Assembly (NCBI RefSeq): GCF_022429625.1
Contig: NZ_CP092483.1
Coordinates: forward strand, 496,001 to 560,000
DNA length: 64,000 bases
Source of the DNA: Devosia lacusdianchii
Lineage (GTDB): Bacteria; Pseudomonadota; Alphaproteobacteria; Rhizobiales; Devosiaceae
Direction: 5' to 3'
Shown here piece after piece: positions 43,153 to 51,966 of this stretch; positions within the stretch are counted from its first letter, which is position 1, and each line of letters starts with the position of its first letter. The position numbers were made by a program, and so were the translations under genes. A model generated the notes under the pieces. The model was not told the DNA's origin. It ran no database searches and saw only the letters and a list, made by a program, of their open reading frames with translations.

Positions 43153-43232
43153 CGGCGTCATTCCCGCGAGAGCGGGAATCTCCTTTTCCGCCACGTCCAA
43201 ACACAGATTCCCGCTTTCGCGGGAATGACGCT
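43153..43232. repeat. Dispersed palindromic repeat, family C copy 2
   Basis: GCGTCATTCCCGCGAGAGCG at the left is nearly mirrored by CGCTTTCGCGGGAATGACGC at the right. Related copies are at 4934-5006 and 55131-55222. It follows the LOG gene. Confidence 0.85.
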
Positions 43233-43287
43233 GTGGAATTATCCCGATCCTCGTGACTCCCAACACCCCTGCAAAGCCGCTCTGCCC

Positions 43288-43320
43288 ACACTGCGATTGC
43301 AACGTTTGCAATCGCAGTGT
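43288..43320. repeat. Perfect 33-bp palindrome upstream of sthA
   Basis: The left arm ACACTGCGATTGCAA (43288-43302) and its exact complement (43306-43320) flank CGT. It starts 80 bases and ends 47 bases before the sthA start. There is no T run, so an operator is more likely than a terminator. Confidence 0.75.
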
Positions 43321-43367
43321 CACACTGGCCCGATAGGCGTCGTCGGCGTCGAATCGGGGGCTTGCTG

Positions 43368-44783
43368 TTGGAACAATTCGATATCGTAGTCATCGGCAGC
43401 GGACCGGCCGGGCGCCGGGCTGCCGTGCAGGCGGCCAAGCTTGGCAAATCGGTGCTGGTCGTCGAAAACCGCCTGCGCCTCGGTGGTGTCTCGGTTCACA
43501 CTGGCACTATCCCCTCCAAGACCCTGCGCGAAACCGTGCTCAACCTGTCCGGCTGGCGCGAGCGCGGCTTCTATGGCCTCTCCTACCGGGTCAAGAAGGA
43601 CATCGAGGGCAAGGATCTCGGCGCCCGCCTGCGCATGACGCTCAACCACGAGATCGAGGTGCTCGAGCACCAGTTCGCCCGCAATGGCGTGCGCACCATG
43701 GGTGGACGCGCACGTTTTCTCGATACGAACCACATCGCCGTCGTCACGCCGGATGCCGAGGAGATCAAGGTCGGCTTCCGCCACGCCATCATTGCGGTCG
43801 GCACCGCGCCGTTCCGTCCCGCCCACATCCCCTTCAACGACCATTCGGTGCTCGATAGCGATAGTCTCGTGTCGGAGCCGCGCGTGCCGCGCAGCCTCAC
43901 CGTGGTCGGTGCTGGCGTCATCGGGCTCGAATACGCCACCATCTTCTCGGCGCTCGACGTTCCCGTCACCATCATCGAGCCGCGCGACAGCATTCTCGAT
44001 TTCATCGACAAGGAAATCATTGAGGAATTCACCCACGACCTGCGCAAGCGCGGCATGACCATCCGCCTCGGCGCCAAGGTGGATGCCGTCGAACTCGACG
44101 CACAGGGCTGGACCATCGCCATCATGGCCGATGGCCGCCGCGTCCGCTCCGACATGCTGCTCTACGCCGCTGGCCGTTCCGGCGCCACCGCCGACCTTGG
44201 CCTGGAGAATTGCGGCATCCCCCTCGTCGATCGCGGCCGCATAAAGGTCGATCCGGTGACCTTCCAGACCAACGTGCCCAATATCTACGCCGCCGGCGAC
44301 GTCATCGGCTGGCCGTCCCTGGCCTCGACCTCGATGGAGCAGGGGCGCATTGCCGGGCTCCATGCCTGTGGCGCGCCCATGCCGCCGGCGCCCGAATTCT
44401 TCCCCTACGGCATCTATGCCGTGCCCGAGATCTCGACGGTGGGCCTCACCGAGCAGCAGGTGCGCGAGCAGGGCATACCCTACGAGGCTGGCATTGCCCG
44501 TTTCCGCGAGACCTCGCGCGGTCACATCATGGGCCTGCAGTCGGGCATGATGAAGCTCATCTTCTCGCTCGAAAACCGCAAGCTCCTGGGCGCCCATATC
44601 GTGGGCGAGGGCGCGACCGAACTCATCCATATCGGCCAGGCGGTTCTGAACCTGGGCGGCACGCTCGACTACTTCGTCGAGAACGCCTTCAATTATCCGA
44701 CGCTCGCCGAAGCTTACAAAATCGCAGCCTTGGACGCCTGGAACCGAATGCCGCGCGTCACGCCGGCGGCGCCGATCGAGTAG
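43368..44783 (+). CDS. sthA: Soluble pyridine nucleotide transhydrogenase
   Basis: 471 residues (E. coli 466). It passes hydride between NADPH and NAD+ on FAD in the cytoplasm. FAD site: DIVVIGSGPAGRRAAVQAAKLGKSVLVVE; nucleotide site: LTVVGAGVIGLEYATIFSALDVPVTIIEPRD; FAD loop: NIYAAGDVIGWPSLASTSMEQGR. The disulfide pair of lipoamide dehydrogenases is absent: the site reads GGVSVHTGTIPSKT with Ser42 and Thr47 in place of the two Cys, which is what separates SthA from Lpd. I chose the TTG at 43368 because GGGGG stands before it and it matches the family N-terminus; no ATG fits. Confidence 0.93.
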   Translation: MEQFDIVVIGSGPAGRRAAVQAAKLGKSVLVVENRLRLGGVSVHTGTIPSKTLRETVLNLSGWRERGFYGLSYRVKKDIEGKDLGARLRMTLNHEIEVLEHQFARNGVRTMGGRARFLDTNHIAVVTPDAEEIKVGFRHAIIAVGTAPFRPAHIPFNDHSVLDSDSLVSEPRVPRSLTVVGAGVIGLEYATIFSALDVPVTIIEPRDSILDFIDKEIIEEFTHDLRKRGMTIRLGAKVDAVELDAQGWTIAIMADGRRVRSDMLLYAAGRSGATADLGLENCGIPLVDRGRIKVDPVTFQTNVPNIYAAGDVIGWPSLASTSMEQGRIAGLHACGAPMPPAPEFFPYGIYAVPEISTVGLTEQQVREQGIPYEAGIARFRETSRGHIMGLQSGMMKLIFSLENRKLLGAHIVGEGATELIHIGQAVLNLGGTLDYFVENAFNYPTLAEAYKIAALDAWNRMPRVTPAAPIE

Positions 44784-44874
44784 CATTTAGAACACCTTAA
44801 TCGGGGCCAGCCATCTGGGCGGCTGGCGCAGGGCGCATAGTTGTCCTACATTTGCTACCGATTTGGGGGCCTCC

Positions 44875-46254
44875 ATGTCCGAGCAATTCGACGCCATCAT
44901 CATAGGAGCCGGCCAATCCGGCCCGTTCCTCGCCGCGCGCCTCGCGGCCGCCAATAAGCATGTCGCGCTGATCGAGCGTGAACATCTCGGCGGCACCTGC
45001 GTCAACGATGGTTGCACGCCAACCAAGACCCTTGTGGCCAGCGCGCGCGCCGCCTGGTCGGCTCGCCATGCCAAGGATTTCGGCGTCACCATCAAGGGGG
45101 CTGTCGGCGTCGACATGAAGGCGGTCAAGGCGCGCAAGGACCGCGTCGTCAACGCTTCGGTCCAGAGCCTCAGCGATTGGCTGGGCGGCATGCCGACGCT
45201 CGAATACATCAAGGGGTCCGGCAGCTTCGTCTCTGCCGACACCGTCGAAGTCGGCGGGCGCCGGCTGACCGCGCCACAGATTTTCATCAATGCCGGTGCC
45301 CGGGCTTCAATTCCCGACTGGCCGGGCCTGTCGAGCACGCCTTACCTCACCAATACGACGATGATGAATGTGGACACGCTGCCCAGTCACCTCATCATCG
45401 CCGGGGCCAGCTATATCGGCCTCGAGTTCGCGCAGATGTATGCGCGTTTTGGCTCCAAGGTGACCATCATCGAACGCGGGCCACGTCCCGCACCCCGCGA
45501 GGATGAAGACATCTCCGCGGCCATTCGCACCATCCTCGAAGTTGAGGGCGTCTCGTTCCTGTTCGATACCACTGTCGAGGCAGTTTCCAAGGCCGGCAGC
45601 GGCGCGTTGATCTCCCTCAAATCCGGCGAACGGCGTTCTTCGATCGAGGGCTCGCACCTGCTGCTTGCACTGGGGCGGACACCCAACAGCGCCGATCTCA
45701 ACCTGGCCGCCGCCGGGATCGAGACCGATGCGCGGGGCTTCATCCGGGTCGACGATAACCTGCGCACCAAGGTCAAGGGCATCTGGGCCATGGGCGACAT
45801 CAATGGTCGCGGTGCCTTCACTCACACCTCCTACAACGACTTCGAGATCGTCGCCGACAACGTCATGGATGGCGGCAAGCGCTCGGCCGCCGGCCGCGTC
45901 CCGGTCTATGGCCTCTTCATTGATCCGCCGCTCGGCCGCATCGGCATGAGCGAGACGGAGGTGCGCAAGTCGGGCAGGAAGGCGCTGATGGGTATCATGC
46001 CCATGACCAGGGTCGGCCGCGCCAAGGAGCGTGGCGAAACCCAGGGTCTGATGAAAGTGCTGGTCGATGCCGAAACCAAGCGCATCCTGGGCGCCGCCAT
46101 CCTGGGCATAGGCGGCGACGAAATCGTCCACTCATTGCTGCAACTGATGGTCGCGGGCACGCCCTACACCACCATGATGCACACCATGCACATCCACCCC
46201 ACCGTGACCGAGTTGATTCCGACCCTGCTGGCGGATTTGCAGCCGCTAAAGTGA
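44875..46254 (+). CDS. FAD-dependent pyridine nucleotide-disulfide oxidoreductase (MerA/Lpd-like)
   Basis: 459 residues. FAD site DAIIIGAGQSGPFLAARLAAANKHVALIE; redox pair Cys42 and Cys47 in GGTCVNDGCTPTK; nucleotide site LIIAGASYIGLEFAQMYARFGSKVTIIERGP; C-terminal His-Glu in HIHPTVTELIPTLL. This is the mercuric-reductase-like group, but it has no N-terminal heavy-metal domain and lacks the C-terminal Cys pair of MerA, so mercury reduction is unlikely. The substrate is unknown. The ATG at 44875 lies seven bases after TTTGGGGG. It follows sthA by 91 bases on the same strand; the two are distant paralogues. Confidence 0.9.
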   Translation: MSEQFDAIIIGAGQSGPFLAARLAAANKHVALIEREHLGGTCVNDGCTPTKTLVASARAAWSARHAKDFGVTIKGAVGVDMKAVKARKDRVVNASVQSLSDWLGGMPTLEYIKGSGSFVSADTVEVGGRRLTAPQIFINAGARASIPDWPGLSSTPYLTNTTMMNVDTLPSHLIIAGASYIGLEFAQMYARFGSKVTIIERGPRPAPREDEDISAAIRTILEVEGVSFLFDTTVEAVSKAGSGALISLKSGERRSSIEGSHLLLALGRTPNSADLNLAAAGIETDARGFIRVDDNLRTKVKGIWAMGDINGRGAFTHTSYNDFEIVADNVMDGGKRSAAGRVPVYGLFIDPPLGRIGMSETEVRKSGRKALMGIMPMTRVGRAKERGETQGLMKVLVDAETKRILGAAILGIGGDEIVHSLLQLMVAGTPYTTMMHTMHIHPTVTELIPTLLADLQPLK

Positions 46255-46273
46255 GCGGGCAGGACACAACGGA

Positions 46274-46371
46274 TCCCCACCCACAATCGCTTCCCGCGAC
46301 TTGATCCGCGGGTCACTCTCAACACGGCACAAGCGGCGAAAGACCGCGGATCAAGGCCGCGGGTGGGATGA
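46274..46371. repeat. Intergenic palindromic repeat, family E (single copy here)
   Basis: CCCACCCACAATCGCTTCCC leads into ACTTGATCCGCGGGT; the right side has ACCGCGGATCAAGGCCGCGG, an imperfect inverted partner, ending GGTGGG. It is similar in plan to families A-D but different in sequence. It lies between convergent genes. Confidence 0.6.
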
Positions 46372-46387
46372 GCTCAGCAGTGGCGCC

Positions 46388-47233
46388 TCAAACATCCCGC
46401 GACGTAATGAAATCCCGTTCCGTCGCCAGACCATGCCATTCGCCCGGCACTTCGCTGTCGAAGATCAGTGTATAGGGCCCCTTGTAGCCAGCCTCTTCGG
46501 CCAGCGTCACGCATTGCCCGTAATCGGCCTCGTCGAGATCGCCGTCGATGAAATTGGCCTTGGCGTGGCACAGTTCCGCCCGGCCGAAGATCGACTTGAG
46601 GTCGGAATACTTGCTGGCGCCGCCCCAATTGCCGAAATCGCCGAGCAGGCCGATGCGGCCATCGAGCTTGTCGAGCAGGTAATGCACATGTGCCGGCTCG
46701 GCCAGCAGGTTGAACCAGTTCTCCGTCACCAGCCGCACCGAGGAGCCGGCATTGCCGTGGGCTAGCGCCGTTAGCGCCTTGACCGAGCGGTCGAGCGCAT
46801 CGCGGGTCGGCTTCTGCTTGCCGGCAATGATGCGGGCATTTTCGGCGCCCAGTTCATTGGCGATCTCGATCCAGCTCGCCACCCACGCCGTGTCGCGCGC
46901 TCCGTGTTCGGGATGGCTGATATCGCCGGCATCGATTAGCAGCGTCTGCAGGCGCACATTGGCGATGCGAAGCTGGTCGCGCAGCTCACCCAGATAGATC
47001 GGGTCGCGGCTGCGCAGGTGGAACGACACGATCTCCAGCCGGTGATAGCCGTGATTCGCCAGCACCGACGGCAGCCCGAGCAGCGATTCCTCGCCCTCGC
47101 CATAGGTCTCCTGCATGGGCCCGATCTCGGTGGTGGTCAGATCGTGTGGATAGGTGGTGCCGAGCAGGCGGTGCAGCGACCAGGTCGAAACGGCAATACG
47201 ATCGGCACTGACTTGGGCCATGTTGTCATCCAT
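46388..47233 (-). CDS. Sugar phosphate isomerase/epimerase-like TIM barrel protein
   Basis: 281 residues. The xylose-isomerase-like (AP endonuclease 2) TIM barrel pattern is visible: IAVSTWSLHRLL, YHRLEIVSFHLRSRDPIYL, LLIDAGDI, VRLVTENWFNLLAEPAHVHYLLDKLDGRIGLLGDFGNW and LCHAKANFIDG (the last with likely metal His). ATG at 47233 or 47221; the second has GGA seven bases upstream. It is last in the minus-strand set IclR, amidohydrolase, TIM barrel. Its step in sugar breakdown is not clear from sequence; an epimerase or isomerase of a sugar or keto acid is likely. Confidence 0.8.
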   Translation of the reverse strand: MDDNMAQVSADRIAVSTWSLHRLLGTTYPHDLTTTEIGPMQETYGEGEESLLGLPSVLANHGYHRLEIVSFHLRSRDPIYLGELRDQLRIANVRLQTLLIDAGDISHPEHGARDTAWVASWIEIANELGAENARIIAGKQKPTRDALDRSVKALTALAHGNAGSSVRLVTENWFNLLAEPAHVHYLLDKLDGRIGLLGDFGNWGGASKYSDLKSIFGRAELCHAKANFIDGDLDEADYGQCVTLAEEAGYKGPYTLIFDSEVPGEWHGLATERDFITSRDV

Positions 47234-47324
47234 CGGTTCTTGTTGTCGAAACAGTGCATCGCCGTTCAGGCGTGCGCAAGATAGCCTTCAGAATGCGTTC
47301 ATCCACAAGGCGATTTCGCGGCAA

Positions 47325-48149
47325 TCAGACCTTGTAGATGCGCTCGGCATTGCGGTGGAACAGCTTGGCCTGTTCGTCCGGGCTGGCATTGCGCACGATC
47401 TCCCGCGCCGCATTGACCCAGTCGGTCAGCGTGCCGCCGGTCACCGTCGCCACTGGATGATCGGAGCCCCAGACCACTCGATCCCAGCCGAATGTCTCGA
47501 TCACATGTTCGACATAGGGTCGCAGCGTCTCGGCGGTCCAGCCTGGATCGCAATGGTTCACGATGCCAGACACCTTGGCCATCACATTGGGGTTCCTGGC
47601 GATTTCCTTGAGCGCGCCGCGCCATGGATCGAGCCCGAGACCATTGATATCGGGGTTGCCGCAATGGTCGAGGATGAAGGTCACATCCGGCGCCCGCTGC
47701 GCCAGGTTCGCCCCCAGCCACAGCTGATCCGCCCGCAGGCAGAGATCGAAGCTCAGGTCATAATCGGGCAGATGCCGGAGATTCTCGATGAACAGGTCCG
47801 ACTGGCTCAGCTCATCCGGCGCCTCATGTAGAATGCGCCGCACGCCCTTGATATGGGCATGCTCGCTGAGTCGCTCGATCTGGTCGACGAAGTTCATATG
47901 CTCGGGCCGGCAAGCTGCGATGGCCCCGGCAATACGGGGCAAAGTCAGCACGAATTCGCTTTCGGCAACGGCGTCCGTCTCGACGACATCGACCTCCATA
48001 TGCAGCGCCGACTCGATCCCGAGCGGCAGAGCTTCGGCGAAATAGGCCTCGACAGGCCAGGGCTTGTTGATCTTGGGCGCGTTGCCCAACCAGGGATAGG
48101 TGAACTTTTCCGGATAGATCAGATGCAGGTGCGTATCGAGAATGCGCAT
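47325..48149 (-). CDS. Amidohydrolase family protein, probable L-fuconolactonase
   Basis: 274 residues with the amidohydrolase-2 TIM barrel: RILDTHLHLIYP (His7 and His9), GVRRILHEAP, FILDHCGNPDI and RVVWGSDHPVAT (metal/catalytic His and Asp). This subgroup includes L-fuconolactonase and L-rhamnono-lactonase, which open the lactone made by a sugar dehydrogenase. The nearby fuconate dehydratase makes L-fuconolactone the best guess for the substrate. The gene follows the IclR regulator by 15 bases. The lactone specificity is inference. Confidence 0.82.
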   Translation of the reverse strand: MRILDTHLHLIYPEKFTYPWLGNAPKINKPWPVEAYFAEALPLGIESALHMEVDVVETDAVAESEFVLTLPRIAGAIAACRPEHMNFVDQIERLSEHAHIKGVRRILHEAPDELSQSDLFIENLRHLPDYDLSFDLCLRADQLWLGANLAQRAPDVTFILDHCGNPDINGLGLDPWRGALKEIARNPNVMAKVSGIVNHCDPGWTAETLRPYVEHVIETFGWDRVVWGSDHPVATVTGGTLTDWVNAAREIVRNASPDEQAKLFHRNAERIYKV

Positions 48150-48164
48150 GCGGGCTCCTGGTGG

Positions 48165-48935
48165 TCAGACGCTGGCGGTCGAGCGTTGCGAGATTTCCTT
48201 GCCGGCCTGCTGCAGCAATTCCAGCGCGGTCTGCATGTCTGGCGCGTCGAGCTTATCGAGCCGTTGCGTATAAGGACAAGTGAGGACGGCGATAACCGAA
48301 CCGAGGGGGCCGAAAATGGGTACCGACAGGTTGGAAACCCCCGAAACCTGGGCACTTGGCATCATTTCGTAGCCCTGCGCGCGCACGTCTTCCAGCCGCA
48401 CGACCAGACCTTTCGGCATCTTTTCGGGGCTTCCCAGGTCCTGTTCTTCCAGCATCAATTCGCGCTCCTCGGGCGTCGCGAAAGCCAGGAAAACGTGGCC
48501 GGAGCCCGTATTGATCAGCCCGATCCGGCTGCCGACGCGGACCGACACATTCCAATAGCCCGGGCTGTCGAACTGGGCGACGACGACAAGGATGTTTCGC
48601 TCCTGGATCACCATATGCACGGCCTGCTCGGCCTTGAGCGCGAAGTGGCGCAGGACCGGCGTTGCCTGGCTGATCAGGCGGTGCAGCGGTGGCCTGGCAT
48701 GGGCCAGCTCGAACAGTTTGAGGGTGATGGCATAGCGGTCTTCTGGGGTGCGGCGCACGTAGTCACGACGCACCAAACGGTCGAGCATGCGGTAGATTTC
48801 ATTGGGCGACCGCTGCAGCGATTTTGCGATCTCGGCCTGGCTCAACCCGTCGGCGGTCGCGGCCAGCAGCTCGAGGATGTCGAGCCCTTTGTCCAGCGCC
48901 GGCGCGCGGTAACGATCATTCCCATCCGGGTCCAT
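48165..48935 (-). CDS. IclR family transcriptional regulator
   Basis: 256 residues. An N-terminal winged helix (about 10-70: ALDKGLDILELLAATADGLSQAEIAKSLQRSPNEIYRMLDRLVRRDYVRRTPEDRYAIT) and a GAF-like effector domain (about 85-245, with VVVAQFDSPGYWNVSVRVGSRIGLINTGSGHVFLAF). IclR proteins answer small carbon compounds. ATG at 48935 has GGGAGG seven bases upstream; the longer frame from 48992 does not fit. It diverges from the ABC importer genes and leads the lactonase and TIM-barrel genes, so it very likely controls both arms. Confidence 0.93.
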   Translation of the reverse strand: MDPDGNDRYRAPALDKGLDILELLAATADGLSQAEIAKSLQRSPNEIYRMLDRLVRRDYVRRTPEDRYAITLKLFELAHARPPLHRLISQATPVLRHFALKAEQAVHMVIQERNILVVVAQFDSPGYWNVSVRVGSRIGLINTGSGHVFLAFATPEERELMLEEQDLGSPEKMPKGLVVRLEDVRAQGYEMMPSAQVSGVSNLSVPIFGPLGSVIAVLTCPYTQRLDKLDAPDMQTALELLQQAGKEISQRSTASV

Positions 48936-49002
48936 CAAACGCCTCCCTTTGCCCGAAAATGTTAGCAGACTGTTACCCCTGACAGTCACCAACCCGTCGC
49001 TT

Positions 49003-49054
49003 ATGTCGTTTCATACTGACATGTTAGTTCTTGCAACGTCGGTTCATTTATGAA
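49003..49054. promoter_or_regulatory. Candidate IclR operators in the divergent gap
   Basis: The 213-base gap between the regulator and the ABC importer holds ATGTC-N10-GACAT (49003-49022) and the palindrome TTCATTTATGAA (49043-49054). Both are AT-rich and symmetrical, as IclR sites are. Inferred from symmetry and place. Confidence 0.4.
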
Positions 49055-49148
49055 TAGATTGTTTGCAGGCGCATCGCAAGAATGCGCGGAGGACGTCCAA
49101 GCCGATGCTTCTTATCCCCGCCCGACATTCGCGACCGACGAGGTCGCC

Positions 49149-50675
49149 ATGGTGACCCCGCTCGTCGAGATGGTGGGTATCGACAAGTCGTTCCCGGGCG
49201 TCCGGGCGCTGCACGATGCGCGGTTCGAACTGTTGGCTGGCGAAGTCCATGCCCTCATGGGTGAGAACGGTGCTGGCAAGTCGACGCTGATGAAGGTGCT
49301 GTCGGGCGTTTACACCCGAGACGCCGGCGAAATTCGCCTCGATGGCACACCAGTCGAGATCAGTAGCCCGCGCCGGGCGCTCGATCTGGGCATTTCGATC
49401 ATCCATCAGGAACTGGCGCTGATGCGCGACCTGACGGCAGCACAGAACATTTTTATCGGCCGCGAGCCGCGCCAGCTTGGCGGCTTGCTGCTCGATGAGC
49501 GAGCGCTCAATGCCCAGGCCGAGGCCATCTTCGCCTCGATGAATCTGAAGCTCGATCCGCGCGTCACCGTGGGCGGGCTGACCATTGCGCGCCAGCAGAT
49601 GGTCGAGATCGCCAAGGCGCTCTCCTACAAGTCGCGCGTCCTCATCATGGATGAGCCGACCGCTGCGCTGAACGACGCCGAGATCAACGAACTCTTCGCC
49701 ATCATCAACCGGCTCAAGGCCGAGGGTGTCGGCATCGTCTACATCTCGCACAAGATGGACGAGCTCAAGCGTATCGCCGATCGGGTGACGGTCATGCGCG
49801 ACAGCGAATATGTCGGCACCGTCCCGGCAGCGACGACACCGATCGAAACCATCATCTCGATGATGGTCGGCCGCACGCTGACCAATGAGGCCGTGACCAT
49901 TCCCGATACGTCCCAGGCGCCGGTGGCGCTTGAGGTGCGTGGCTTGAAGCGCGGCAAGGAAATCCGCGATGTGAGCCTGTCGGTTCGCAAGGGCGAAATC
50001 CTTGGCCTTGCCGGACTGATGGGAGCCGGCCGTACCGAGGTGGCGCGCGCCATTTTTGGCGCCGACCCGATCGAGGCTGGCGAGATTTTCGTCAACAGTA
50101 ACAAGGTCTCCATCCGCTCGCCCCAGGACGCGGTGCGGGCCGGCATCGGCTATCTCAGTGAAGACCGTAAGCAATTCGGCCTCGCGACCGGCCTCGACGT
50201 GCGCAACAATATCGCCCTGGCCTCACTGTCACGCTTTGTCGGGCCGGGCGGTGTGTTGCGCGAGGGCGAAATGCGCGAGGTGGCCCAGGGCTATATTCGC
50301 CAGCTCGCCATCAAGACCCCTTCCGATACCCAGGAATCCCGGCTGCTGTCGGGTGGCAATCAGCAAAAGGTGGTCATTGCCAAATGGCTGCTGCGCGATT
50401 GCGATATCCTGATTTTCGATGAGCCGACGCGCGGCATCGACGTCGGCGCCAAGTCCGAGATTTACAAGCTGCTGCAGACGCTGGCCGAACAGGGCCGCGC
50501 CATTATCGTGATTTCCTCTGAACTTCCGGAAGTGCTCCGCCTCAGCCACCGCATCGCCGTGATGTGTGAGGGCCGCCTGACCGGCATCCTGCCCGGCGGC
50601 GCCAGCCAGGAAGAAATCATGCATCTGGCGACACTGCGGCCCAGCGCCGTGGCGGAGGTGCGCCATGCAGGTTGA
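49149..50675 (+). CDS. Sugar ABC importer ATP-binding protein (RbsA-type, two ATPase domains)
   Basis: 508 residues with two fused ABC domains. Domain 1: Walker [13 protein letters not shown], the Q-loop region IHQELALM, signature [18 protein letters not shown] and Walker [12 protein letters not shown]. Domain 2 has the degenerate Walker [13 protein letters not shown], the signature [16 protein letters not shown] and Walker [15 protein letters not shown], the usual RbsA/MglA form. The ATG at 49149 follows GACGAGG; a frame from 49050 adds 33 residues with no such site. It is first in ATPase, permease, binding protein. The sugar is inferred to be a fucose-like sugar from the enzymes nearby. Confidence 0.93.
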   Translation: MVTPLVEMVGIDKSFPGVRALHDARFELLAGEVHALMGENGAGKSTLMKVLSGVYTRDAGEIRLDGTPVEISSPRRALDLGISIIHQELALMRDLTAAQNIFIGREPRQLGGLLLDERALNAQAEAIFASMNLKLDPRVTVGGLTIARQQMVEIAKALSYKSRVLIMDEPTAALNDAEINELFAIINRLKAEGVGIVYISHKMDELKRIADRVTVMRDSEYVGTVPAATTPIETIISMMVGRTLTNEAVTIPDTSQAPVALEVRGLKRGKEIRDVSLSVRKGEILGLAGLMGAGRTEVARAIFGADPIEAGEIFVNSNKVSIRSPQDAVRAGIGYLSEDRKQFGLATGLDVRNNIALASLSRFVGPGGVLREGEMREVAQGYIRQLAIKTPSDTQESRLLSGGNQQKVVIAKWLLRDCDILIFDEPTRGIDVGAKSEIYKLLQTLAEQGRAIIVISSELPEVLRLSHRIAVMCEGRLTGILPGGASQEEIMHLATLRPSAVAEVRHAG

Positions 50676-50691
50676 GGTTGAGATGTCTCAG

Positions 50692-50800
50692 TCGACACCC
50701 TCCCCCTTGTGGGGAGGGATCAAGGGTGGGGGTCGATTGGCCCCTATATCGGGGCTCGCGCACCCCCTCCCAGCCTCCCCCATCGAGGGGGAGGTGCCGC
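50692..50800. repeat. Intergenic GC-rich inverted repeat, family D copy 1
   Basis: CACCCTCCCCCTTGTGGGGAGGGATCAA near the left and CCTCCCCCATCGAGGGGGAGGTG near the right are each hairpins, with the outer ends also inverted. It resembles 53700-53826. It separates the ATPase and permease genes of one operon. Confidence 0.72.
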
Positions 50801-50861
50801 TCGGTGATTGGGATGTAAATCATGCCCCATGCCGGACACGACATTACGCCGGAGAAGCACC

Positions 50862-51866
50862 ATGACCGACACGACATCTCCCGCCAAACCAGGCCTTTTA
50901 GCCGGCATCCGCTCGTCGGGCGCCTATCACAAGCTGCTGGCTTTCTCCGGGCTGATCGCCCTACTGGTTGTGTTCAGTCTGGCCTCGCCCAACTTCATGC
51001 AGACCCAGAACGTGCTGGCCATTCTGCAGGCGACGTCGGTGAACGGCGTGCTGGCCATTGCCGCGACCCTGGTCATCATCACCGGTGGCATCGACCTGTC
51101 GGTCGGCACGCTGATGACCTTTTGCGCAGTCATTGCCGGCGTGGTCCTGACTTTCCTCGGCCTGCCGCTGCCACTGGGTGTCCTTGCCGCCATCCTCGCG
51201 GGCATGGCATCGGGTCTGGTCTCGGGCACCATCATTGCCAAGCTCAAGGTGCCACCCTTCATCGCCACCCTCGGCATGATGCTGATCCTCAAGGGGCTGT
51301 CTTTGGTGATCTCGGGCACCCGCCCGATCTATTTCAACGACACACCCGGTTTCAGCCTGATTTCGACCGGCTCCCTCGTCGGCTCGGTCATCCCCGCGCT
51401 GCCCATTCCCAACGGCGTGCTGATCCTGTTCCTCGTCGCCATCGTCATCAGCTTCGTGCTGAGCAAGACGGCGCTCGGCCGCTACACCTTCGCGCTCGGC
51501 TCCAACGAAGAGGCCGTGCGTCTCTCGGGCGTCAATGTCGATCGCTGGAAGATTGCAGTCTATGCGCTGGCCGGTTCGGTCTGCGGCGTTGCCGGACTGC
51601 TGATCGCCTCGCGCCTCAATTCGGCGCAGCCGGCTTTGGGGCAGGGCTACGAGCTCGACGCCATCGCTGCCGTGGTCATTGGCGGCACCTCGCTCAGCGG
51701 CGGCCGCGGCACCGTGCTCGGCACGCTGATCGGCGCGCTCATCATTTCCGTGCTGGCCAATGGCCTGCGCATCCTTTCGGTGGCCCAGGAGTGGCAGACG
51801 GTGGTGACCGGCACCATCATCATCCTGGCCGTCTACGCCGATATCCTGCGGCGCCGCAGTCTTTAG
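50862..51866 (+). CDS. Sugar ABC importer permease (RbsC-type)
   Basis: 334 residues with eight to ten membrane helices of the BPD-transport-2 family: NVLAILQATSVNGVLAIAATLVIITGGIDLSVG near the N-terminus and the EAA-like loop GSNEEAVRLSGVNVDRWKIAVYALAGSVCGVAGLL, then ELDAIAAVVIGGTSLSGGRGTVLGTLIGALI. ATG follows GGAGAAGCACC. It pairs with the preceding ATPase across a 186-base gap filled by a repeat. Confidence 0.93.
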   Translation: MTDTTSPAKPGLLAGIRSSGAYHKLLAFSGLIALLVVFSLASPNFMQTQNVLAILQATSVNGVLAIAATLVIITGGIDLSVGTLMTFCAVIAGVVLTFLGLPLPLGVLAAILAGMASGLVSGTIIAKLKVPPFIATLGMMLILKGLSLVISGTRPIYFNDTPGFSLISTGSLVGSVIPALPIPNGVLILFLVAIVISFVLSKTALGRYTFALGSNEEAVRLSGVNVDRWKIAVYALAGSVCGVAGLLIASRLNSAQPALGQGYELDAIAAVVIGGTSLSGGRGTVLGTLIGALIISVLANGLRILSVAQEWQTVVTGTIIILAVYADILRRRSL

Positions 51867-51966
51867 CGCCGATCTCGCTGCGCTGCTCCAAACCCGGCGC
51901 CAATACCAAGCAGGCGACAAGCCTCGTTCGACGACCGACGACGACTTCAACACTCTGGGAGGAACT

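Noticed and set aside
43320..44786. 488-codon open frame on the minus strand
   Set aside because: Antisense to sthA throughout; His/Gly/Asp-rich, no motif.
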